DNA from: Liolophura sinensis
Taxonomy: Eukaryota; Mollusca; Polyplacophora; Chitonida; Chitonidae
Direction of reading: 5' to 3'
Assembly: GCF_032854445.1 (NCBI RefSeq)
Contig: NC_088300.1
Span: 11,439,191-11,503,190, forward strand
Length of the DNA stretch: 64,000 nt
Below are positions 34,215 to 46,000 of the stretch, piece by piece (positions within the stretch are counted from its first letter, which is position 1; the number at the start of each line of letters is the position of its first letter). The notes below the pieces were generated by a model. The model had not been told where the DNA came from and searched no databases. It worked only from the letters and a program-made list of their open reading frames with translations. Position numbers and translations under genes: made by a program.

Positions 34215-36530
34215 ATCATAAGAATTTTTGTATTGTGAAAGAGAAAAGAAGAATTCTGTAGTGTGAGAGAGAGGAAGAATCCCGTAGTGTGAGAGAGAAG
34301 AAGAACCCTGTAGTGTGAGAGAGACAAAGACTCATGTAGTGTGACAGAGAAGAAGAATTCCATAGAGTGATGGAGAAGAAAACTCCGGTAGTGTGAGAGA
34401 GAAGAAGACTCCAGTAGTGTGAGAGAGAAGAAGAATCCTGTAGTGTGAGAGAGAAGAAAAATCCTGTAGTGTGATGGAGAAGAAGAATCCTGTAGTGTGA
34501 GAGAGAAGAAAAATCCTGTAGTGTGAGAGAGAAGAAGAATCCTGTAGTGTGAGAGAGAAGAAAAATCCTGTAGTGTGAGAGAGAAGAAGACTCCTGTAGT
34601 GTGAGAGAGAAGAAGAATCCTGTAGTGTGAGAGAGAAGAAGAATCCTGTAGTGTGAGAGAGAAGAAGAATCCTGTAGTGTGAGAGAGAAGAAGAATCCTG
34701 TAGTGTGAGAGAGAAGAAGAATCCTGTAGTGTGAGAGAGAAGAAGACTCCAGTAGTGTGAGAGAGAAGAAAAATCCTGTAGTGTGAGAGAGAAGAAGAAT
34801 CCTGTAGTGTGAGAGAGAAGAAGAATCCTGTAGTGTGATAGAGAAGAAAAATCCTGTAGTGTGATGGAGAAGAAGAATCCTGTAGTGTGAGAGAAAAGAA
34901 AAATCCTGTAGTGTGATGGAGAAGAAGAATCCTGTAGTGTGAGAGAGAAGAAGAATCCTGTAGTGTGAGAGAGAAGAAGAATCCTGTAGTGTGAGAGAGA
35001 AGAAGAATCCTGTAGTGTGAGAGAGAAGAAGACTCCAGTAGTGTGAGAGAGAAGAAAAATCCTGTAGTGTGAGAGAGAAGAAGAATCCTGTAGTGTGATG
35101 GAGAAGAAGAATCCTGTAGTGTGAGAGAGAAGAAGAATCCTGTAGTGTGAGAGAGAAGAAGACTCCAGTAGTGTGAGAGAGAAGAAGAATCCTGTAGTGT
35201 GAGAGAGAAGAAAAATCCTGTAGTGTGATGGAGAAGAAGAATCCTGTTGTGTGAGAGATAAGAAGACTCCAGTAGTGTGAGAGAGAAGAAAAATCCTGTA
35301 GTGTGATGGAGAAGAAGAATCCTGTAGTGTGAGAGAGAAGAAGAATCCTGTAGTGTGAGAGAGAAGAAGAATCCTGTAGTGTGAGAGAGAAGAAAAATCC
35401 TGTAGTGTGATGGAGAAGAAGAATCCTGTAGTGTGAGAGAGAAGAAGAATCCTGTAGTGTGAGAGAGAAGAAGAATCCTGTTGTGTGAGAGAGAAGAAGA
35501 ATCCTGTTGTGTGAGAGAGAAGAAGAATCCTGTTGTGTGATGGAGAAGAAGAATCCTGTAGTGTGAGAGAAAAGAAAAATCCTGTAGTGTGATGGAGAAG
35601 AAGAATCCTGTAGTGTGAGAGAGAAGAAGAATCCTGTAGTGTGAGAGAGAAGAAGAATCCTGTAGTGTGAGAGAGAAGAAGAATCCTGTAGTGTGAGAGA
35701 GAAGAAGACTCCAGTAGTGTGAGAGAGAAGAAAAATCCTGTAGTGTGAGAGAGAAGAAGAATCCTGTAGTGTGATGGAGAAGAAGAATCCTGTAGTGTGA
35801 GAGAGAAGAAGAATCCTGTAGTGTGAGAGAGAAGAAGACTCCAGTAGTGTGAGAGAGAAGAAGAATCCTGTAGTGTGAGAGAGAAGAAAAATCCTGTAGT
35901 GTGATGGAGAAGAAGAATCCTGTAGTGTGAGAGATAAGAAGACTCCAGTAGTGTGAGAGAGAAGAAAAATCCTGTAGTGTGATGGAGAAGAAGAATCCTG
36001 TAGTGTGAGAGAGAAGAAGAATCCTGTAGTGTGAGAGAGAAGAAGAATCCTGTAGTGTGAGAGAGAAGAAAAATCCTGTAGTGTGATGGAGAAGAAGAAT
36101 CCTGTAGTGTGAGAGAGAAGAAGAATCCTGTAGTGTGAGAGAGAAGAAGAATCCTGTTGTGTGAGAGAGAAGAAGAATCCTGTTGTGTGAGAGAGAAGAA
36201 GAATCCTGTTGTGTGATGGAGAAGAAGAATCCTGTAGTGTGAGAGAGAAGAAGAATCCTGTAGTGTGAGAGATAAGAAGAGTTCTGTAGTGTGAGAGAGA
36301 AGAATTCCATAGTGTGATGGAGAAAATGAATTCTGTAATGTGAGAGAGAAGAAGAATCTTGTAATGTGAGAGAGAAAAAGACTCATGTACTGTAGTGTGA
36401 GAGAGAAGAAGACTCATGTACTGTAGTGTGAGAGAGAAGACTCATGTACTGTAGTGTGAGAGACAAGAAGCTCCTGTAGTGTGAAAGAGAAGAAAAATTC
36501 CACAGTGTGAGAGAGAAGACTTACATGGAG
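34215..36530. repeat. 26-bp purine-rich satellite upstream of Dicer
   Basis: About 85 copies of a 26-bp unit, AATCCTGTAGTGTGAGAGAG then AAGAAG, with variants (GATGGAGAAG, CTCCAGTAG, TTGTGTG) in longer-range order. Because 26 is not a multiple of 3 and no phase of the unit holds a stop on the minus strand, all three minus frames stay open for about 700 codons. They are repeat artefacts, not genes. Purine tracts dominate the plus strand. Confidence 0.93.
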
Positions 36531-36555
36531 GTAAATACATGTATAGTGTTTTTCT

Positions 36556-36625
36556 CATTACCATTGTTGCTACGATATGGCCGAAATATTGCCAATGTGG
36601 TGTTAAGCCATAGTCATTCATTCTT
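36556..36625 (+). mobile_element. SINE 3' fragment (family C)
   Basis: CATTGTTGCTACGATATGGC, then AATATTGCCAATGTGGTGTT and a CATTCATTC end. It is related to the fragment at 20186-20270. Confidence 0.6.
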
Positions 36626-36641
36626 TACCATTGTTTTATAG

Positions 36642-37091
36642 ATGGTGTTCAGAACAAGTCTGGATACAGCCAGGAAACTGCCGCGGCATTTGCGCAATGA
36701 AGAAATACCATCCCATATTTTCACTCCGAGGACATATCAGGTATTTGCAGTGCATATGACATTCTAGACAAACAAGAGCTCACAGGTTGTAATGTGTGTA
36801 TTGGGGAATGTCATTTAACAGATAAGTTGTGTTATAGTCAGTTATTACAGCTTTTGCAGAATGCTGTCCCTACTTACTAGGAGTGGTGATTGGGAATGTG
36901 GCTGAGACTAGCTCTTATTTGTTTACAGGTAGAACTGCTGGATGTAGCCATCAAGAAGAATACCATAGTCTGCTTAGGCTCAGACTTTGGCAAGACTTTT
37001 CTGGCTGTAATGTTGATGAAGGAGTTATCTCCCTTAGCCCGACAATGTCTGAAGAGTGGGGGCAAACGAAGTGTTTACCTTGTCAGTTCAG
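36642..37091 (+). CDS. DICER1: Dicer exons 1-2: helicase start and altered Walker A
   Basis: Exon 1 (36642-36740) begins [13 protein letters not shown] and ends FTPRTYQ; exon 2 (36929-37091) continues [17 protein letters not shown], matching the Dicer motif-Q and motif-I region. The nucleotide-binding loop reads LGSDFGKTF instead of the usual TGSGKT pattern: the Lys-Thr pair is kept but the glycine/serine-rich turn is replaced by Asp-Phe. Two transitions (GGC to GAC, TCT to TTT) would explain the change. The acceptor, donor and phase are normal. Confidence 0.85.
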
Positions 37092-40000
37092 GTGAGTTTC
37101 AGGGTAGCTTATGTCTTTATTTTCAGCAGGTAACAATGTTAATAAACAGTTAGATGCGTTTTTTCCCCAAGGCTCTGCCTAGTTTCCTCCCACCATAATG
37201 GTGGTCGCCGTTGTATAAGTGAAACATTTTTGAGTACGACGTAAAACACGAATCAAATAAAATTAAATAAATAAATATGTTTCTCTGTCAGTCATACATT
37301 TACATGTAAGACACAGTCTCTCTTTACAAACACGGAGTGCAAAATGCAGTATTCACAGTGATAAAGATTGATGATAAACAAATAATTTTGGTTAGGTGCA
37401 CATGAAAGAATATTGTGGCAAATAATTAGAATAGTTAAAGCATTGTGATTAACATGGAGAAAGATATGTAAATGTAGTCATAGACATCTTATTAATTTCA
37501 TGGGTGTCTGGTGGGGTAGGGGCACACATGTGTGGGTCTTCTGTTTCTGTTCATTAGTTAAACTTAACATAGCTACAGGAAAAATGAGCGAAATTCAGTA
37601 AATCCTGAAAACCAGAAAAAAAACAGTGCCAGTGATATTTTGCTCTTGCCTTGGAGATACATGTTTGTTTATATTCATTTTCGAAAGTCAGGCTGAGATT
37701 CTACATGTAGGTTGAGGTGTCAGCCCTCTGTGGCAGCCCTACTTGAGATTGTGAGGTGTCTTAAAGATTACTGTAAGTTACAAAGTTTACAACTTCAGTA
37801 TTTTATGGATTGAGCTGAAGATTTGGCTTTGCAGTGTGCCAAATCTTAATTTGAAAATGCCAGGGGTGGCCAAAGGTGATGTTGTGTTGATTTCCAATGT
37901 CCAAGACTATTGTGTTTGTGTTTCAGGGAGTTTGGTCTCACCACAGGCTCAGTGTATCCGTCAGCACACAGATCTGAGGTAATGGAGTATGTGCAGGTGA
38001 GGAGTTAGGAGCCTGGTCAGAAGATAAATGGAGGGATGAACTCAACAACCACCAAGTCATCATTACCACTGCTCATTTATTCTATGAGACAATCCTCCAC
38101 AAACATTTACCTCTGTCATCTGTTAACATTCTTATCATGGAGGATTGTCACCTGGCATTGGAATCTCATCCATATGCTCATGTTATGCAGTATTACAAAC
38201 AGCTGTCTGCAGCGGAACAACCTCGTCTACTCGGGCTGACTTCCTCGCTTCTCAGAGGGACACTGTAAAAAGGCCTCAGCAACTAGCGGATTATGATAAA
38301 AAAACTTGGAAGATACATTGTTGTCAACAGCAGAAACATCTAACTTGGTAACTGCAGAACGTCATGGTCCTTGTCCTGAACAGCTGGTGTTCGAATGTGA
38401 AAGCAGGGAAGACCCCACCGGCCTTACTCCTCAGTTGGACGCCATCTTGGATTCTGCTTTGGCCTTCCTGTATGACTGCAATGTCCCGAACAGTGACTGC
38501 GAGGATGTCACAGACCCCAGGGCTGTCCCCAGCACTGCACTCACCGAGTGCCTCCACATTCTGCATGAACTTGGCCCGTGGTGCTGTGGGACCATTGCCA
38601 CCTACACTTATCAAACAGCTGGACAAGATTGATGCCACGAGGAGGCAGAACTTTCCAAACGCTTCCTCAAGTTTGCAGCCACTCAGCTACGCCTGGTGAA
38701 TGCTCTGTTTGAGCAGCATTTCGCCAGTGTATGGCAGGTTGAGAATTCCTTAACTATGTCACGCCCAAAGTAGTCAAGCTCATATCCATTTCCGAGAATA
38801 CAAACCTAGCGATGACTTCATGATCATTGCTGAGGATGACAGTCTGCTGGATGATTCAGACATGTCAGATGACTCCATGGATCTGTCTGATGACGACGAC
38901 AACAGCAGCTCACACTCCAGACAATCCAAAGCCTATCCACATCGCCATCAAGCGGGCGAGCTCACAGGCTGACAGGCTGCGGACAATCCGCTGGCAGACA
39001 CAGATGATGAAAAACGTCTCTGTGGTATTGTCTTTGTGGAGAGGCGCCATGTTGCTTATGTTCTCAATAAGCTGATAGATGAAATGTGTGCCTGGGATAC
39101 AGACCTGTACTTTCTAAAAAGTCACCATATTTTAGGAGATGGAATGAAGAAAGGTGGCAAGCGAGAGGCGCTCATGTTCAAAAAGCAGGAGGAGATTTGA
39201 GGAAATTCCGCATGCAGGAAGTGAACCTCCTTGTGTCCACAAGTGTGCTGGAGGAAGGTGTGGACATCCCCAAGTGTAACCTGGTGGTGCGCTTCAGCCA
39301 GCCCAGAGATTACAGGTCCTACACCCAGTCCAAGGTAAGCAAATCACAATGTAGTGTCCACAGGTGTGCAGGAGAAAGGTGTGGACCATCCCCAAGTGTA
39401 ACCTGGTGGTGCACTTCAGCTAGCCCCAGAGATCACAGGTCCTACACCCAGTCCAAGGTAAGCAAAACACATGTAGTGTACACAAGTGTGCTGGAGGAAG
39501 GTGTGGACATCCCCAAGTGTAACCTGTGGTGCACTTCAGCCAGCCCAGAGATCACAGGTCCTACACCCAGTCCAAGGTAAGCAAAGCACATGTAGTGTCC
39601 ACAGGTGTGCTGGAGGAAGGTGTGGACATCCCCAAGTGTTAACCTGGTGGTGCCACCTCAGCTAGCCCAGAGATTACAGGTCTCACACACCAGTCCAAGG
39701 TAAGCATAACACATGTAGTGTACGCAAGTGTGCTGGAGGAAGGTGTGGACATTCCTAAGTTTAGCCTGGAGGTGTGCTTCAGCCAGCCCAGAGACTACAG
39801 GTCCTACACCCAATAAATAATCGGCCCTGATAGCACGATAGAGTGTCAGCTTTAGGGGCGGTAGATTCAGGGTCAATCCTAGGTCAAGTCACACCTAAGA
39901 CCTTAAAAGAGGAAGTTGTAACTTCCTTGATTAGCATCCTGAAGGAATAGTGCAACAACTGGTTAACCTGTATCAGTATAATGGCTCGGGCAGGGCATCT

Positions 40001-43000
40001 TACTTGCCTTCGGAAAGGCATCTCAGTGAAGCAGCACTAGATAAAAGAGCTGTGGAAATCCGTCCTGCAAAAGGAGGCACATTACATGTACTCTAAGGAT
40101 TCATCATTGTCATATGACTGAAAAATTGTTAAGTACGACGTTAAACCCCAAGCACTCACTCACTCCTGCACCCAATCCAAGGTTTAGGAAAGCACATGTA
40201 GTGATCACAAGTGTGCTGGAGAAAGGTGTTGACATCCACAAGTGTGACCTCGTGGTGCACTCCAGCCAGCCCAGAGACTACAGATTTTACACTTACATGT
40301 AGTCCAAGGTAAGCAAAACACACATAGTGTCCACAGGAGAGCTTCTGAGAAAAGAAACATGAAAAACGTGTTTGCTTATCCTTTGTTTCTCTTCCATTGT
40401 CCATGTTTATCATCTTTTGTGTACATGTATATTCATATTTTTGTTTTGTTTTGCAGAGTCGTGCCTGTGCAAGAAATGCTCAGTACATCCTCCTTGTAGA
40501 TGAAAGCAGCACGGCAAAATTCAATGAAGAACTTGAAGAATATAAAGGAATTGAAAGGGTGTGGTTCATTTGACTTCATACATGTACAGTGTACATTATT
40601 ACTGTAATTCTTCAACCTTTCTGCATGTTTGCAAGGTGTTTATTCAACTATGTTCTGTGTTGACTGATGCATAAATTGCGCTGAAAGTTGGCCTTCCACA
40701 TGCAAAAAGGTTGAGGAAACAGGGTACATGAATTTGTCATATACATATGGTGTTTACAAACAAATATGTGCATGGAGGTAGGGTGTTGGCAAGATGGTCT
40801 CTCCATCTATGTTGACTGAAATCATTACGAAACCTGAAAAGAATCAGATGTAGGCAAGTCATGTGCATGTAATTACTTACTTACTGGCTTCAGTGATTGG
40901 ATGTAGAACATTGCTTCATAAATTTATATTCAGGCACAGGGAGGCACTGCACTGACAGTACAGCCCTGTCACAAATAGGCACTGTACTTACAGGACAGGA
41001 TGGGACAGCTTTGTCACAAATAAGCACTGCACTGACAGGACATCTTTGTCATAAATAGGCACTGTAATGACAGGACATGAAGGGACTGCCCTGTCACAAA
41101 GAGACACTGTAGTGACTGGACTGCCCTGTAGCAGAAAGATGCTGTACTGACAAGACTGCCCTGTCACAAAGAGGCACAGTAGTGACAGGGCGACCGTCTC
41201 ACAAAGAGGCACTGTAGTGACAGGGCTGTTCTGTCACAGAGAGGCACTGTAGTGACAGGGCGACCATCTCACGAAGAGGCACTGTAGTGACAGGACTGCC
41301 ATCGGAAAGAGACGCTGTAATGACAGGACTGCCCTGTCAGAAATGGATACTGTAGTAACAGAACTACCCTATTAGAATAGGCACTATGGTGATGGACTGC
41401 CCTGTCACAAAGAGGCACTGTACTGACAGGACTGCCCTGTCACATAAGGCACTGTACTGACAGGACTGCCTTGTCACAAAGATGTCCTGCCAGAAAGAAG
41501 CACTACTGACAGTACTTCCCTGTCACAAACAGTGCCTCTTTATTTGCAGATATTACTGGTAAAGTATCAGAAATCTAAGCTAGAGTTGTTCCATTCATTG
41601 CTTGCAGGTGTTACTGGAGAAGTGTCAGAATCGTGACATTGTCACAGAAGAGGATCCTTCTCCTGAACAGGCTGAGGGGCTCTTGCCAGCTTATTGGCCA
41701 CTCAAACAAGAGGGAGCAGCCAGGGTAACCATGACTTCAGCCATCAGCCTTATTAACAGGTTACTGCTCAATTTAATTAGTATTTGTTTTTTTTTTGTAC
41801 ATTTGTGTACATTTTTACTGTTTTAAAGTTTTGTTGGCGGTTTGTTCGTGTGGGTCATACCTGATTGGCAGATGGTGCACAGTCATGACAGTGTATGCAT
41901 AATCATGGTGAAATAAATTGCATATATATTTACAAAAGTATTTACCCACGTGTACACGTATTTACATATAGATGTACGATTTTCTTCACCCAACCAATTT
42001 GTTACTTGTTGACGGTAAGAGTAGTTTACATCCTGTAAGCTGCCGTCCACCTGTGAGCACCTGTTGGTGCTCTCTGCCAGTCAAGACTGCTGTCCACCTA
42101 TGGGCACCTGTACAGCTCTGTGTCAGGCTATACTGCTGTCCACCTGTGTGGGGGTGCTGTGTCAGGCTAGACTGCTGTCTGTCTGTGTTGGGGCTCTGTG
42201 TAAGTCTAGACTGTGTCTGGCTGTGTTTGGGCTCTGTGTCAGGCTGGACTGCTGTCTGGCTGTGTTCGGGTGCTGTATCAGTCTAGACTGTGTTGGGGTG
42301 CTGTGTCAGGCTAGACTGCTGTCTGTCTGTGTTTGGGCTCTGTGTCAGGCTAGACTGCTGTCTGGCTGTGTTGGGGTGCTGTGTAAGTCTAGACTGCTGT
42401 CTGGCTGTGTTGGGGTGCTGTGTCAGGCTAGACAGCTGTCTGACTGTGTTTGGGCTCTGTGCAAGGCTAAACTGGTGTTCTGGCTGGACTGCCCTGTCAC
42501 AAAGAGGCACTGTACTAACTGGCTGTGTTGGGGTTCTGTTCAAGGCTAGACTGCTGTCTGACTGTGTTGGGGTGCTGTATCAGGCTAGACTGCTGTCTGG
42601 CTGTGTTGGGGTTCTGTGTCAGGCTAGACTGCTGTCTGTCTGTGTTTGGGCTCTGTGTCAGGTTAGACTGCTGTCTGTCTATGTTTGGGCTCTGTGTAAG
42701 TCTAGACTGCTGTCTGGCTGTGTTGGTGTGCTGTGTCATGCTAGACTGCTGTCTGTCTGTGTTTGGGCACTGTGCAAGGCTAAGCTGCTGTTCTGGCTGG
42801 ACTGCCCTGTCACAAAGAGGCGCTGTACTAACTGGCTGTGTTGGGGTTCTGTGCCAGGCTAGACTGCTGTCTGACCGTGTTGGGTCTCTGTGTCAGGCTA
42901 GACTGCCGTCTGACTGTGTTGGGGTTCTGTGCCAGGCTAGACTGCTGTCTGACTGTGTTGGGGTTCTGTGCCAGGCTAAACTGCTGTCTGACTGTGTTGG

Positions 43001-46000
43001 GCTTCTATGCCAGGCCAGACTGCTGTCTGACTGTGTTGGGGTTCTGTGCCAGGCTAGACAGCTGTCAGACTGTTTTGGGCTTCTGTGCAAGGCTAGACTG
43101 CTATCTGACTGTGTTGGGGTTCTGTGTCAGGCTAGACTGCTGTCTGACTGTGTTGGGGTTCTATGTGTTAGGCTGGACTGCTGTCTGACTGTGTTGGGTC
43201 TCTGTGCCAGGCTAGACTGCTGTCTTACCATCAAAGGAGCATGTAATTTTGCAGTTTACAGTGGTTGACATGTATTCTATGAAGAAATTCATAGGTGGAA
43301 GATTTGTGGTGCTAATTGAGCAAATCCTTACATGTGCCCAGGTATTGTGCCAAGCTGCCTAGTGATGCTTTCACCCACCTGACTCCTTACTGTGCTCTGG
43401 TTGCCCTGGGAGATTCCTCCTCACCTCAGTACTATGCTACACTAAGGCTTCCCATCAATTCACCTGTCAAGGAGGAAGTAAAGGTAAGTATAATATATAA
43501 GTTAAGCTTGATCACCAAAATGCAGATACCTATAAAAACTTAACAATGTAGTTGTCAGGGCTGACAACGATGACAGCAGTTCAAGGAAGAATTTCAAGTG
43601 TCAGTACCTTGCAGTACTGTGTCATTTATTCCACAGAAGAGTGGGGGGAAAATACAGAAGAAATATTAGAAGGCTAATGAGCCAAAAGCTGGAATTGAAC
43701 TGTGACATGACTGAATGGGGTGGGCAGTACAAGATAGATGGTGCTGAGGTAGATTTTATCAGATGGACGAAGTGCTCATGTAGACATGATCATATGGCCA
43801 TACCGCTCAGGTAATCGTGATCAGATTGTTGTGGTGCTTAGATACACATGATCAGATAGACGTAGTGTCCAGACCATTTACAGATTGTCATAAATGTTTT
43901 TTATTTGCTGTCTTCATTTTATTAATTTCAAATGCATGAGCTTTCTGATTGGATGTGGTCAGTAGTCTTAAATGTGTACATGTATAGTATGATAATGTGT
44001 GATATGTATGATGTAGGGAGAAATCATGACAAGCAGGAAGCTAGCTCAGATGGCAGTGGCACTGAAGACCTGTGAAATTCTTCACAAAGAAGGTGAGTTG
44101 ATACAAAGCTTAGATATCCATGAATTGATGCACAGCTTAGATTACCATTCGATGAAAGGTTCAGATATCCACTGGTTGATGAGGAGCTCAGATTTCCAGG
44201 AGTTGATGAGGAGCTCAGATTTCCAGGAGTTGATGAGGAGCTCAAATTTTCACGAGTTGTTGAGGAGCTCAGATTTCCATTTGATGAAGAATTCATATTT
44301 GCATGAATTAGGAGCTCAGTTTTCCTTGCGTTCACGCTCAATTTTTAAGTTAATGACAAGCGCAGATTTTCAGTAGATAAGCTTCTATTTTCATCAACTT
44401 AGATCTCCATAAGTTAATGAGAGCTTAGTTCTCCAAGAATTGATAACTAAGATTTTCATGAGTCCATGAGAAGCTCAAATTGCCATGAGTTGATCAGGAG
44501 TACAGTTTTCCACCAGTTCATGTTGATCACAGTCTTCTTTGAGTCGATGATGAGTGCAGCGTTTCAATGTAGTAACATTTACCTCTTAGTCTGGACAGAG
44601 GCAAGAATGTGGACATTTCCAACTCACTGCTTAGGAGATGTTAGTACATTATAAGTAGTGTAAACATGTGCTCTTACGGGGGAAAATTGGTTCATGGTCA
44701 GGGCACAACAATGATCAGCCCCAGAGTTGTTATGGTGCTCCGAGGGGGAATAGTAGATACATAAACTGATTCCTTGTGTTACTGTTACATTTTACACTGA
44801 GGGGATTGTAAGCATGGCGTTTGTTTCAGGTGAGCTGGATGACAACTTATTACCAGTTGGCAAAGAGGTATTCCGGTATGAGGACGAGGACAATGAGTGG
44901 GAGGATGAGGTAGAGGAGGGTCAGGCCAGGCCGGGAACCACCAAACGCAAGCAATACTACATTAAAAAGGTAATTTCATGTGCAATAATGTAACATTTAA
45001 ATTGAGCTTAAATACTTCTAACAGGAGCAACATAACATCAAAAATGTAAAATTAGATATATCTTGGGTTGACATTATGCTAATTTGTGGTTGTGTGCATG
45101 TCACAATCAGTAAATACTGTCATCTTTAGCAGAATGCATGGTGAAGCATTCGTCTATGAATAGAAACGCCGGATTAGCTATTTGTACTGCTTTGACTGTA
45201 TGCATTAATGATCATGATGAATGTGGAGTGGGAAAACCTAGATGAGGAATCATATACATGTAAAGTATGGCACACGTCTCTCTGTTTATGTACTGGAACT
45301 TCTGATGTCACATATGTGAATCTGATAAAAGTTTTTAGACCTCTTTATGAGTTCTGCCGGCCAGCATTACTTTAATTTTGCCTTTGCATATGTAATGATG
45401 GGAAAAGACTCCAGATTGTCATTCTGTTTAAATATACTTTCTCATCACTCTAAAACACATGTTATTAACTTGACGTGATTATAAGATATGTTTGTTGGAT
45501 GAGGGGAGGTAACTTTGAGATTAATGCCCTGGATCTGTATGACACTCACTTGTCCCAAGCAAAGTCTACCCTGAGGTACCTGGGTGATGTCAGTTGCTTA
45601 TTCCCAGTTTTCCAACTTCATTCTTCCACAATAAACTACCATGGAATGCACTCTAAATCCACTCCTCAGACTCACTCAATCATAGCTAGATTACTGGGGA
45701 TTTTCAGAGGTTATAAGGCCCCCATACATCATTCAATACGGAAAACAAAGATATACTGAACAATTGCGTTTCAAATTGATTTACTGTCTGTAGTCTCAGT
45801 GTGCCACCATTTAAGGGATCACAAGGGATCAGTTTTCTTGTTGCAAAAAACAACTTAAAAACGGCGGGTGTTGAAACCCAGCGTCTTTTAGAACATAGTC
45901 TCAGATCTACCATCCTCTAGCTGTGGTCAGCGACCTGTTGTGAAAGCGGGCTGCTCAGTGCGGAGCGCCATGACCGGCTAAATGTAGTCGACTTTGGAAG

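Noticed and set aside
34148-36417. Three overlapping minus-strand open frames of 684-733 codons (Ser/Leu/Phe/His-rich repeats)
   Set aside because: They exist in all three frames because a 26-bp repeat lacks stops in every phase. No domain, no splice context, and identical 26-residue repeats in each frame mark them as satellite artefacts.
42064-43268. Cys/Leu-rich open frames up to 247 codons
   Set aside because: Translation of the 39-bp intronic minisatellite; open on both strands, with no independent coding sign.
44026-44376. 116-codon frame continuing from Dicer exon 7
   Set aside because: Only the first 23 or so codons are Dicer; the rest is read-through of the 27-bp array past a good GTGAGT donor.
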